From positions 1 through 29,769 of the forward strand of contig JAQGAU010000371.1 of NCBI GenBank assembly GCA_034698045.1: 29,769 nt of DNA, given 5' to 3'. The position numbers were made by a program, and so were the translations under genes. This stretch comes from Paramacrobiotus richtersi (Eukaryota; Tardigrada; Eutardigrada; Parachela; Macrobiotidae). Shown here piece after piece: positions 1-10,689 of this stretch. Position 1 is the first letter of the stretch. Each line of letters starts with the position of its first letter. The notes below the pieces were generated by a model. That model saw only the letters and a program-made list of their open reading frames with translations, did no database searches and was not told the DNA's origin.

Positions 1-624
1 ATTCGTTTTAAAATTTGAAAAAAATGTCTCAAGGCTGGTTTTGGTTCAAAACAATCTTCATATATATGTGCATTTATCAACCAAGTTTCAAACAAATCGC
101 TTCAAAACGAGAATTTTGGTACACCTGTTTGCGTTTAAACTTTCTCAGTGGATTGCGCAACAACCGGATGTTGCGCGCACAGTTCGTTTTCGCTCTGATC
201 TATACCGGTCCTCTGTCCATCAAAAGCAATGCTAAACGTTGGTTTACGATTCCAACCGCGCACACGCAAAATGGCCAGCGCAACATATGGAACATACAAG
301 TCAATCCCCTTAATACCGGATTCAGGAAAAAAAACGTCAAAAACAGTATCGTATTCAAACAACATATTTAATATCAGATATTCAGGATTTTTTTCAACAG
401 AATTATTAATTCTGGTTGGTTTTCTGGTAAAGCAGCCAAGAATACAGACATTTTAATGCATAAAAAACGGTTCAGGAAAATTCCTGCTTCGCATTTACTA
501 TAAAAAAAATAAAAAAGCTCATTTTTTAACATTACTATTATAGCTAAAAAACAATTACAAAAACAAACACGATAACCTTAAACAATAAAGATAATATTAA
601 ATTTCGATGAAATAAAGTTCACAG
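1..624. other. Left-edge non-coding stretch, no assignable gene
   Basis: This AT-rich sequence lies downstream of the last TOPBP1 exon seen. A minus-strand open frame at 135-365 (76 codons) has no motif I recognise and no convincing splice signals, so I do not call it a gene. No AATAAA in minus orientation follows the TOPBP1 stop closely, which leaves open that the gene is spliced onward beyond the window. Confidence 0.5.
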
Positions 625-1501
625 TTAGCTAATTCCGCAAAAATAACCACCACTATTACTTATTCCATCCCACTGATACAACTGACGCACCTGTACGCTG
701 ACAGCAGCCGCTTTAGCCTTCTCCGCATTCTCCACCACCTGGATCGCCGCATCATCAAACTCCAAATCCCCCCACGAGTCCGCCTTCTCCTCCACCTTCT
801 TCCCGGCCCCTCCACCACCACCCCGGACATTCTGATTCAAACTGGCCAGATTCCCCCGTCCCAGGGCGGCCGGCACGATATCCGCCGATTTGTACTTGGG
901 CAACCCGGTCACACCCTTCACCCCGACCTCCTCCGCTGATTTCTGCTTATTCCCGATGAGATGCACCCCCACCTTCCCCCCGGGGAGCAGGGAGGGCGCC
1001 ACACCCAGACTGGTCAATCCGGAGGGTCCGGGCTTCGCCTGACCGATGCTGGAAGCAATACACGCCGTTGATTTGGTCGAAACACTCCCGGAGGTCGTTG
1101 ACTTGGTGGGAATGTTCCCGGATGATGCCGATCGGGTCGAACCGGTCCCGGATGTACCCGGGGTGATGGAGTTGCTTCCGGATGTGATCGGGGTAATGGA
1201 CGATGAGGATTTGGTGGAAGTGATTACAGACGATGTGGATTTGGTCGAAGTGGCCAGGGAGGATGTGGATTTAGATGACGTGGTCCCGGAAGTGGTAGGT
1301 TTGGTGGATGACGCCCCGGAGGATCCCGTACTCCCGGCAATCACCGATGCCGGTCGCGGGGACTCGACATGCTCCTCGTCCACTGCTTCTTCCATGTCAA
1401 CGTCCCCGTCGGCCGCTTCAGCGTCCTCGTCGTCGGTGACGGCGTTGTCTTCGTCTTCATCATCATCCATCTTAGGAGGCGGGTGTTTGAAGGGATTTCG
1501 T
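625..1501 (-). other. TOPBP1 exon 11: acidic run, Ser/Thr-rich repeats, Gly stretch
   Basis: The exon opens with a Lys/Pro stretch, then about 35 residues dominated by Asp and Glu. Next come about 110 residues of degenerate Ser/Thr/Lys/Gly repeats (variants of TKSTSS and TSG), and then a basic, glycine-rich part. Near its end is a tryptophan in an acidic setting (SWGDLEFDD). That loosely recalls the tryptophan motif of the ATR-activating region of TopBP1, but the resemblance is weak and is inference only. The repeats on the plus strand produce a long antisense open frame (1046-1567) that I regard as a shadow. Confidence 0.6.
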
Positions 1502-4500
1502 CTAAAAACGGAGAGTATTTTATTGATATATTTTTCGGACACAACCCAACATTTTCCTGATCCTTAAGTCAAATTATCAAATGTTATCAATAAAATGAAT
1601 AATTTTAATTAATATTATAAAAAACTGTTCTTCGTTTACCATGTAATTATAATACAATTTAACAATTTATATCTTATATTTATTTACCGATTTATTAATT
1701 AAAATTTCCACTGTTATAAGAATTATCGTATAATAAACTTCAAATTTAAAAAAACACATTCACTAATCCGTTTAAATTCAGTAAAGCGAACTTTTTATGA
1801 CAGAATTACAGTATAATTAACAACTAATAAATTTGGTAACCAAATTCCTTAAATAAATATAAACAATAGATCAGAGATCTACAAGTATCCCTTCTGAATG
1901 TTTCTGTGCAAGAAAAAAATATTCCCTTAATTGCAGGTTATGAATTCCGATTGACTGAGTACATTTCTTACTCGGCTTGACTCCAGACCAACCGCCCCCG
2001 TCGCTTGACCGACTTGGGCCGGACAAACACCTTGGGGAGACGGGGAGCGGGTTTGACGGGCTTCTCCCGGGCAATCAGCTGGATGAGTTCATTGCGGACG
2101 GTTTTCAGGTCTTTGGGCGCTTGGGGGGAGAGATCGGGTTCCAGATTGAGGATGCGTTTGGACAGAGGAAGGACGCCGGGTTTATTCACGGAGGGGACGC
2201 GCGGGACGTTTTCAGGCGGTCTACAACACCATTTCTCGTAGTTCACGAAAAAACCCACAAATTTTCCTTTTTTCAGCGCGCTATGACAACTTATGTTCAA
2301 TGTGCAATTCAATACAGACCGAAAAACGGATGTATGAAATTCAATAACAAATAATTATATATAACAAATATTAATAATATTTAAATAATAATAATATTTA
2401 AATAATAATAATATTTAAAAAATAATAATATTTTTTAAATATTAAAAAAAAGAAATTTCTGCATTTATAGTTTATTACAAGTATACAGAATGATAAACGG
2501 ATGCATGAAATTTTTTAACAAATATATTAGAGATTAAAAAAAAAGCAATTTCCACATTTACTGTAACTAGTATGTATTACGCTTCAGCAAGACAACTGCA
2601 TATTACAATTGCTAATGCCGCTGCTCTACGTACGCTCGTGCTTACTGCACCAGGAAGTGAACAAAGTTCATCCACAGTATCAATTAACACACTGCAGCGT
2701 AAACAAGAAAAGTATTTTAATAAGGAAAAATTACATCAAAACTATTCCAGGAATATATAAAAAAAATGATACCAGACTATTTACTGTACAACAAAGCTAA
2801 GGAGAAGATTATAACGAATTAGCGGCATCGACGTTCCAATGAGGCAACAGAATCATAGACCTGCGACTGCCACTGTTCTACGCTTTTCACTATCTACTGT
2901 GCGTACAGTAACACAGTGCCGCGTGTAGGTTCACATAATGAAATCAACCAAAATTCAAAATACCATAATATAGTATTACGACTGGAATCACTGGATAAAA
3001 AAAATAATTTTTTCAAAAAATATGGTTGAATTTCGAAAAATATCCAGTTTACATCCATCTGCAACTTAAGATCGCAGGTCATCGCATTTTCATTACGGTT
3101 ACCTTACACCACTTTTCGCAACATTTTAAGCAAAACAACACACTACAACATCAATTCAAAAATAAACGGAATAATTATAAAAATAATATATTAACGGATG
3201 ATAATAAAATAATAACGGATAAAATAATATTAACAATAACTCTAACAAAACAACTAATTCAAACCGTCAAATGTCCATCAAGTCTACGGTATGAACAAAG
3301 CCAACACCAAAATGTCGGTGGTAAATCACTGCCACTACTCTACGCTTTTCCTTACTTACTTGTCACCCTTGATACTGGGCTCACTGGCCACCGCCACCGA
3401 GGGCTGGCTAGCGATAACCGAATCAGGCACAATCTCCATTGGAGCATGACTCGCTCCGGCAGCGTTTACTTCGTCGGATACCGTGCGTATAATCCCCATC
3501 GCCTTCATCTGGGTGGGCCCGCGCACCGTATCCTCGGCCAGGACGATGGCGTTGATGACGCCCTCGGGGATGGGGGTCAGACGGGATTTCTCCTCGGGTT
3601 TGTGGGGGATGGCAGAGATGTCCAGTGAGTGATCCAGACCTGCGAAAACAACAACAACCATTGTACCAAAAATTACAAAACAATTAATCAAAAATATAAT
3701 AAATTTGGATTATTTTCGTTCATTTTTTTCTGCACTTGCACCTCTTATCTTACAGTTGTAGGATAAATACTATAAAATACAATACAATACGAAACGAAAT
3801 AATTTCATGAAAATAATAATATTATTGTTAATCCCTTATTTTAAAAATGGAAATCACACAATCGCGCAAAAACCAAGATTAAATATTCCCAAGCAAAGAA
3901 TACTCAATCTTTTTACGCAAATCCATTTTCTTGATATTGATTGATTTCATAAGAAAACCATTGAACAGCAATTCCATTCGTTACCAATCTCAATATGTTC
4001 ACAAAAATTCATTGTCCGAGTTTGTGCGTGTTTTGGTTTTACTGGCCGAAATAGTGCCGAAAATCTACGAGACCATCCAAGAAATTCTCATTTCCTGCCA
4101 ATTTCCATACATTCACTAAAACTCTGAGTTTCAGAGGGAGTTTTTTGCTTTTCACAGAAAAAGCAAAAATTTTCTGGAAATCAAAATCATACAGGAATGT
4201 TTTACACTTTCAGCATTACGATGCAGACGAATCTTGCCGCCCCTGATCGTGCCATTACACTACGATAACACCTTATTACCTCACAATACAACCAGCACTA
4301 TTAACAGCTCAATCAACAGAACACAAGTAAAAACTTACAAATAATGTGAGAATAATTAATATTTCTAATATTTTACAATGTTTATAATATGAGAATATTT
4401 AACATTTATAATATTTTGCAATGTTAATGACGTGAAAAGAGCTAATATTTATAATATTTTGCAATGTTTATAGTGTAAGAATATTTAATATGTACAATGT

Positions 4501-7500
4501 TTATGTGAGAATATTTAATATTAATAACGTTTATACAATATTTATGTGAGGATATTTTATATTTACAATGTTTTACAACGTGTGTAGTGTGAGAATGTTT
4601 TCCAGTATAAAATGGCCAAGAAAATACACAATCGGCTACTCTTACCTTTCGCACCGCGATTCGGTGTAGAAGTGGCCCGCAGTCCATTACTACCCTGTTT
4701 GATATGTTTCGGCGTCAGATTACCCGGTTGCCGGACCAAAAAGTCCTTGTAATCCAGACAAAAGCCTGCGCCAAAGAAATACAATCAATTCCATCATTTC
4801 TGACCCTCCAGTGAATAAGTAATCGAATAAACACCTTTCTCCACCGATTCTTCAATCCACTTGGGAAACACAACAGGAATCTTCCATTTCTTAGCCGCGT
4901 CACATTTCTCCCCCTGCATGGAGGTGGAAATGAGGAATTTGACCGTCTTCCGGTCGAACTCGTTGCGGAACACCCCGCCGTTCTCCTGAAGGAGTTTTTT
5001 AATCTACAAGCCAAAAAGACATATACACTGTTAATTTCGCACAAATATCAGTGTAAAATTCCTTCAGAAACGGTAAGACTTTGAAAGGTTTTAAAGATTC
5101 CGAAAAGTGCACATCGTTTCCTCAGTGTGAATCCACACTGCTGCTAATGTTTCACCAAAGCTGAGAACAAAAATGTTTGTGAAAAATGAAATCGGGAAAA
5201 TATGTCTTAATTAATTAACACGCTTTGCAAACGCATTTCAACCGTGTGTTTGTTTCCGCATATCACTACAGCCACTTTACTACGCTTTCTCCTAGTTGTG
5301 ACAACCGTTCTCTGGAGTTTAGTTGCATTACTTTATTCAGCAATAATACCGCTCATCCGATAAACCTTTAAAAACGTGTATTTTTACTATGCTAGTTTAT
5401 TGTTGAAACATTCAACGGAGAAATCATGCAGGGACATTACTGGTCAGCAAATGGCATTTCGCGCGTTACCTTGGAGCGAACGGGCAAATCCAGCCCGGAG
5501 ACGGAGATTTCCACTCCGGTAAAGATATCCAACTCGAATTTCCGTAGATTCTCTTCGGTATTACAATCCTGCTGTCCGGCATTGGATACGGCCCATAAAT
5601 GCTCCACCCAGTCGGGCTCCACAATCTTCTTGCCGTTCTTTACCGCCGCCTACAAAATTCAATACAAAAATTGGTGATCTTACCAGTCACTGAATAAAAT
5701 CCAAATAAATGTCACCAAATTATATAAAAAAAAGAAACTCAGTACAAATTAAAAATCATCGACGATTTAAATCCTATTAACAAATAATAAAACATTTTAA
5801 GAATTAAAATAAAGAATATAATTCAAACATAAAATTCAAAAACATGATTAAAGAAAATTAAAAAAATTAAAACAAAATTACAGAATACGATTAAACAAAA
5901 TAAAAAAACTAAAGAATATGATTAAATAAAATTAAAAAAATTAAAATTAAAAAAAATTAAAGAGCACGATTAAATAAAATTAAAAAAATTAAAGAATATG
6001 GTTAAATAAAAAAATATAAAATAAAAACAAAACTTAATAATATGATTAAATAAAAAATAAATGACTAGAGGAAAAAGAGGAAGAAAAACAACAAAAACAA
6101 AATAAAATGAGAGACAATAGTGAGAATGTTTAATTTTACCAGATATTTTGGACTGCCGACGGATGGTGTAATCAGATGTGTCACGGAATCCAGCAGTTGC
6201 CGGTGTGCTTTACCACCCATTCCAGTCACTTTGGCATGGACAACATCCTAAAAACAAAACTACAGATGCCCACGAAAAAAAATATCGAAAACCATTTTTT
6301 ATTTATGACAATCGCCGAGAGAGCAATCAGAATCAACCAGGATAAAATGCAGTTAAATTAAGCAGTATTTGCTTTCGTCGATATAAACTGATTCCACTAC
6401 GCAAGAAAATTGAAAATAATACAATGATTACCTATTCATGATAATCACGTTGACAATGTATGACGAAATAGTACATTAATAATAAATCAATTCAGACAAC
6501 GCCAAAAAAATTCAATAAAATTTAATAAAAAAATCAATATATAAAATGAAACTCAAAATTCCGTAGAATTTCAGACAACCACTTACCCGTTGCAGCGGCA
6601 GCATATTCGAGCAGCACACCTCCACATTACGCAGCGCCATCGTGGCAATGGGAAAACGGGGATTCTGCGGTAAGGGCCATTCGCGTTCCAGACAAGTCAA
6701 AATACACCGTGGACCGTACACATTACTGCAAATGAACAATGAATTGAAAATGTTTAACATAATTGTTTTTTTGCCATATACATTTTTAATACAATTATTT
6801 GATATTTATTAATATTTATTTATTTATAGTTATTCTGCTTACATAAATCTAGTGAGATGAATGCACAAGTGGAACCATGCACCGCAAATGCGAGCTGAAT
6901 TTCGTCCCGCTATTACCAGCTAATAAACGGTGAACATTAACAGACAAAAGTTATAAACAATATAGCAATTAACACCAATTGTTTCCAAACAATACCTACG
7001 CTGAAAAAGAACCCATAACATTAGTAAACCAATACTTACGTTAAAAAAACCACAACGATAATAAACCATAACGTAACTGTTTAAAATAAAAAATTTAAAT
7101 TTAAATAAAATAATAATAAAATATTCTTGATAAAATTAATTTAATTTTGTTTAAATTAAATAAATATACGTTACTTAAAATTAAAAAGTCGAAATGAATG
7201 TAAAAACAAGTACGTCTTAACCTACAAAAGAACGTTTTTTACAACAATCTATCGTCTGTAGTTCGGTAACGGTCACATCAGCCAGATTATGGACGCTTCA
7301 TTAACACTCTACGGTTTTCCTTACTTGAATCGGCGAATCAATACAACACGACAATGTTCACCGTAGAACCAGTTAACTAAATGCTGCGAAAATTTAGAAA
7401 ATAGGTTAATAAGAAAACAAATGGAACAAACTCACATTATAGCATCCAAGCATGAAAAATATTATTAAAAATATTTTTCTGTAATTTACATGCATCCTTG

Positions 7501-8910
7501 CAGTATATGCATCGAATCAGCAGCATTTCTAAAGTGCGCCAAAACTTAGTCAGTGCCACTATTCTACGCTTTTCTATACTACTGCATGCGCCAAATGTAG
7601 ACGAGCAAATAGAAAAATTAAGGAAAATGATTCCAGTTCAAATCTGACAAAATAAAAATCACGATAAGGATTGCATAACATTGAGAATAAATTTTGTGTA
7701 AGTCTAGAATAAATCAATTTTAAAATGGTGGGTAAATTCAGGAAAATATGCAGTTTATGCTCCTGCATCTCATGTCCCTATAACGAAAACTGCCCATCTA
7801 ATTTTTAATTACTATTACCCTCAAGCTAAGCTTTTCGTATCACTTTCAGCCAAATAACATATTTTCACAAAATTCAGGAAATAACTTCAGTACAACACTT
7901 TATCTGATTGTTGTACCGTTATATCTAAATAATGTTTTAAGTTGTATAAGCAAAGAAAAACAGAACGGGCAATACGAAACCAAAACCAAACCATTTCGAA
8001 ACGCATTTCACAAATCTGGTATTTCCTCTTTCACACTGCCTAAAGATAGATATTTTTACAGACAGTTTTTGTCATCATGGCGAGTTCTCTTTTTTATAAC
8101 AGGAGAGAGAATTTGTGATTAATCAAAAGAATGAAGCGATAAATAAGCAACTAAACAGAATTTCCACGACGAATTTTTCCGATGATATTCAATTCGTAAT
8201 AATGCCGTACTGTCGAAAGTTCAGCGAGAAATCAGTCAACTGCATTACTACAGAGTTTTTGAACGAAATCTAATAAGTTACACAATTTTCAACAATTTTA
8301 AATTTTTAATAATATTTTTTTTCATTTATAAATCATTTTCCAAGAAAGCTGGTTTTCGGTGAGGAACTGCTTAAATATCGTTTATTTGCCATTTAAACGC
8401 ACAAAAACATCCACCTACCTGCATCGTCGACTGCACAGTGTATCAAACGCCTTCCCCTCGAACTTTGGAATGACAAAAACCGCTTTAAAAGCCCCGGGTT
8501 CCTGGAGCTCCTTGACGAGATCCCCTTCTTTCACCCATCGCACTCCGGGAACTTTGTCACGCTTCAACGCCTACAAATCATCAAAAACCTAAAATCAATA
8601 GAAAAACCCAACACAGACAAAAAACCTACGTAATGCACACGTTCCAAGAGTTTTTTCTCGTCAGGAGTGATCTGCTCCTCTTCAATAATCCGTAAATCCG
8701 TGATGGACCGTTTCTCGTCTTCATCATCCTGAATATCCAAGGGATCCCTTCCATCGACGGGAGACTAGGAAAAAGAACATTTTTCAATCGGAAACTGATG
8801 TTTTTTGGAGGAACTGAAGAAAATGAGCGTACAGATGTGGCGCTGAAACTGTCCGTTGGTGGAACAGTGTCGCGGTACTCCGCAAACGGACTAACACCAT
8901 CTACATCCAT
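625..8910 (-). CDS. TOPBP1: TopBP1/Dpb11-like BRCT scaffold protein (11 exons)
   Basis: TopBP1 is a nuclear scaffold for replication initiation and ATR checkpoint activation; its BRCT0-1-2 module binds phosphorylated partners such as RAD9 and Treslin. Exons on the minus strand: 8910-8833, 8764-8630, 8570-8419, 6725-6587, 6247-6140, 5649-5470, 5003-4835, 4765-4646, 3639-3360, 2220-1972, 1501-625, all joined at GT-AG sites with matching phase, giving 828 residues. BRCT0 covers about residues 100-150. BRCT1 is about 150-225, with THLI at 191-194, VGSPKYL at 198-204 and W218. BRCT2 is about 240-330, with GEK at 295-297, AKKW at 301-304, W313 and EKGFC just after, matching the vertebrate BRCT2 end. 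The start at 8910 is the ATG whose exon joins in phase 0. Residues 361-828 show no BRCT; vertebrate TopBP1 is about 1,500 residues with nine. A donor at 691/690 (CAG|GTGCGT) would let the gene continue past the left edge. Family call is firm; first exon and C-terminus are tentative. Confidence 0.85.
2320..2580. repeat. AT-rich intronic repeat block with short tandem units
   Basis: Inside TOPBP1 intron 9. A block of about 17-bp units (aataataatatttaaat type) spans about 2365-2450. It is flanked by two imperfect copies of a sequence containing aacggatgyatgaaatt, at about 2323-2352 and 2496-2525, so the block looks like a local duplication around a microsatellite. Confidence 0.6.
2860..3090. repeat. 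Dispersed intronic repeat, long copy 1 (TOPBP1 intron 9)
   Basis: It contains the motif ctacgcttttc near 2878-2888 preceded by a TGCCACT-like block, and ends with gaaaatatccagttta-like sequence followed by ctgcaact. A second long copy lies at about 7540-7790 with the same order of landmarks. Short copies of the head motif occur at about 3316-3358, 5255-5300 and 7285-7325, all inside this gene. Confidence 0.5.
3316..3360. repeat. Short copy of the intronic repeat abutting the exon 9 splice donor
   Basis: The repeat head (cactgccactactctacgc, then ttttccttacttact) ends directly on the exon 9 boundary. Read on the minus strand its edge supplies the donor GTAAGTAAGG used by TOPBP1 intron 9. Confidence 0.5.
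4340..4605. repeat. AT-rich tandem repeat in TOPBP1 intron 8
   Basis: There are about five degenerate units of roughly 45-60 bp. Each carries gtgagaatatttaatatt-like sequence followed by caatgttta. The block causes short chance open frames on the minus strand; no coding function is supported. Confidence 0.7.
5800..6060. repeat. A-rich degenerate repeat in TOPBP1 intron 5
   Basis: Repeated variants of aaagaatatgattaaataa and aaattaaaaaaattaaa follow one another, spaced about 30-45 bp apart. This is simple-sequence expansion within the intron between 6139 and 5650. Confidence 0.65.
7540..7790. repeat. Dispersed intronic repeat, long copy 2 (TOPBP1 intron 3)
   Basis: It shares with 2860-3090 the head gtgccactattctacgc plus ttttc, a middle with attccagttc-like sequence and the tail gaaaatatgcagttta followed by ctgcatctc. 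Divergence is high, so this is an old copy. Intron 3 (8418-6726, about 1.7 kb) is the longest in the gene and otherwise shows nothing coding. Confidence 0.5.
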
Positions 8911-9882
8911 TTGGACGCATTCGATGAAGAAGGGAGGTTCGCAAAAGCGTGATTATGGATTGGGAATAAAAAATTCCTCGGACAATAGTCGTAAAACTGG
9001 AAAAGGAAGGATGGCAAAAAAGTGGCTACAAAAAATGCAGCTGAGCTTGGCTCCAGCGTGAAAATCGAAGTAAAGGAAAACCATGACTCGCGCGTTTGGA
9101 AGCAGGAAATCACACTGTGTTGTGATTGCCATTCGCCAATGGAAGCGGAAGCTAGGAGAACTGTTTGGCTTTCTACACTTTCTTGCGTCCTTTGCCCGGG
9201 TTCGATGGTATTACTAGTAAAATACGTGATTTTTAAATTTAAAAGTTAGTTTATTGACGAGCTTTTGATATCTATTAAACAAATTCTAAAAACCATTGAG
9301 TCTTACGATAATGTTAATGGAATTCCATTTCCTGGTTGCGTTCAGTGGAAGGGGAAGAAACATGTTAGAACATGTCGACTTTTTGCACCCATCGTTTCTG
9401 CAGTGATCGCAGAAAACGGGTTTACAATCTTGTATAAAATTGAACATGGTTGTCGTTAACATACGCGAAACATACCAGCTGCGTATTGGGTAACTGAAGT
9501 AACTGAAGTAAACAATATAACTGAAGTAATGCTGTTGGTCTGTTAATATTAGCGCGCATGTTCCATGCTTCGCTTTTCCGTCCACAGTGCAGCCACTGAG
9601 CCACCATGCTGCAGAAGTGGAAAAGTACCGATACTGCGACATTTTTCTCATCTTCGTGACCCGAAGTTCTCACTTGTCAGCAAATGGATATTTTAGGCAT
9701 AAAATTTCCTTTTCGTCCCGCATTGCAAAGGAACAACTGCATCCAGTTCAAAACCGAATATCTGCAGTACGTTGTGGGGATTCGGTCTTCGATGTGCCCG
9801 TTCGTCACGATGAGCCGCATTGAAGAAAGCACAGTACCGTGCTCCAGCGAGAAAACTGGGTGCCCTAGAGACTAGTTCAACC
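8911..9882. other. TOPBP1 upstream region, no gene supported
   Basis: This lies 5' of the TOPBP1 start and should hold its promoter, but I see no clear TATA box. Open frames on both strands are short and do not resemble known proteins. A small cluster of aactgaagta repeats lies at about 9493-9530. Confidence 0.45.
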
Positions 9883-10020
9883 GTGTACGGCTGGCGGCCC
9901 AATGTGCCCGGTTGGCGGCGGTATGCCCGGCTGGCGGCCCTGTGCCCGGCTGGCGGCCCTGTGCCCGGCTGGCGGCCCTGTGCCCGGCTGGCGGCCCTTT
10001 GCCCGGCTGGCGGCGGCGTG
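9883..10020. repeat. GC-rich 19-bp minisatellite (about 7 units)
   Basis: The unit is tgtgcccggctggcggccc. Regular copies occupy 9941-9959, 9960-9978 and 9979-9997. Variant copies flank them at 9922-9940 and 9998-10016, with two more diverged units to the left. Because 19 is not a multiple of 3, the array reads open in several frames and yields Gly/Pro/Ala/Arg-rich shadow ORFs on both strands. It sits in the gene-free gap between the TOPBP1 5' end and the 3' end of the GT11 pair. Confidence 0.9.
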
Positions 10021-10605
10021 CCGGCCATAAATAATCAAAAAAAGGGGGAGACAGCTGGTCAAGCCTTGTTCGACAGTAGCCATACACGTTTCCAATAAAC
10101 CGGCGCAGAGAGACGCTGAAGATTCCATAGCTTGGAAAAAACTAGAACTGATCAATACCACGACCGGTAAAACCTAAGTAATGAGTCGTTAAACACAATC
10201 TTTTGCGACATCCAAATCTAGAGTAAAACAAATGTTTTGTGAAAGCGGTAGACTGCGCGTTCCGCAGTATGCTGCCGAATTGTTCGTCTTAAAAAGTTTT
10301 GCTGTTGCTGACCTCAGTTTTACGACGCCACCTAGCGCGCTGGATAATTATAAGATCTGATCAAAAGTGACTACACACTAATTATGCGCATTTTGTGTCC
10401 TTTTTTCGGATCTGCAGTTTCTTTCAAACTTTGCCGAGTAATAGTAGTACTGCGGCTTTGCGTGTGCACTTTCGACATTCGTCCACTTTGCTCCTGCACG
10501 TCTTGCAGTGATTCTGATCTTGATTAGCCTCCTAAAGGATCCAGCAACGCAAGTAGCACGCGGCATGGTTCCTTTTTCAGTCCGTACCCCGATCAACATT
10601 CGATT
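10021..10605. other. Gene-free stretch downstream of the GT11 pair
   Basis: There is no recognisable coding sequence or structured repeat. Short open frames here have no motif or splice context. Confidence 0.45.
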
Positions 10606-10610
10606 TTATT
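10605..10610 (-). terminator. AATAAA poly(A) signal overlapping the original stop of GT11 copy A
   Basis: On the minus strand the last codons read GCT CAA TAA AAT, so AATAAA spans the ancestral stop codon. Copy B has the same arrangement at 13235-13230. Confidence 0.6.
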
Positions 10611-10674
10611 GAGCGCCCACCCAATGCGGCAAGTAATCCTCCTTGTTATACTCGCGCGCCACAATCGAACCCGC

Positions 10675-10689
10675 TCATGGCCACAACTA
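10675..10689 (-). other. Two nonsense codons in GT11 copy A
   Basis: Codons corresponding to Lys and Arg in copy B (YYKLWPRPG) read TAG and TGA here (YY-stop-LWP-stop-AGS). No frameshift separates them from the conserved downstream codons. Each needs only one or two base changes from the copy B state. Confidence 0.9.

Noticed and set aside
135-365. Minus-strand frame of 76 codons near the left edge as a further TOPBP1 exon
   Set aside because: It shows no BRCT motif, and I found no splice acceptor that would join it in phase to the donor at 690.
1046-1567. Plus-strand frame of 173 codons rich in Asp, Val and Glu
   Set aside because: Exact antisense of the Ser/Thr repeat exon of TOPBP1, which is supported by splice phase; the plus frame is a shadow.
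8626-8910. Unspliced 94-codon TOPBP1 N-terminal frame
   Set aside because: It leaves the frame of exon 2. A 68-bp intron (8832-8765) with GTACGC donor and cctag acceptor restores the frame that continues into BRCT0.
9693-10161. Gly/Pro/Ala/Arg-rich repetitive proteins on both strands
   Set aside because: They are readings of the 19-bp minisatellite in several frames at once; there is no start context, domain or splice support.
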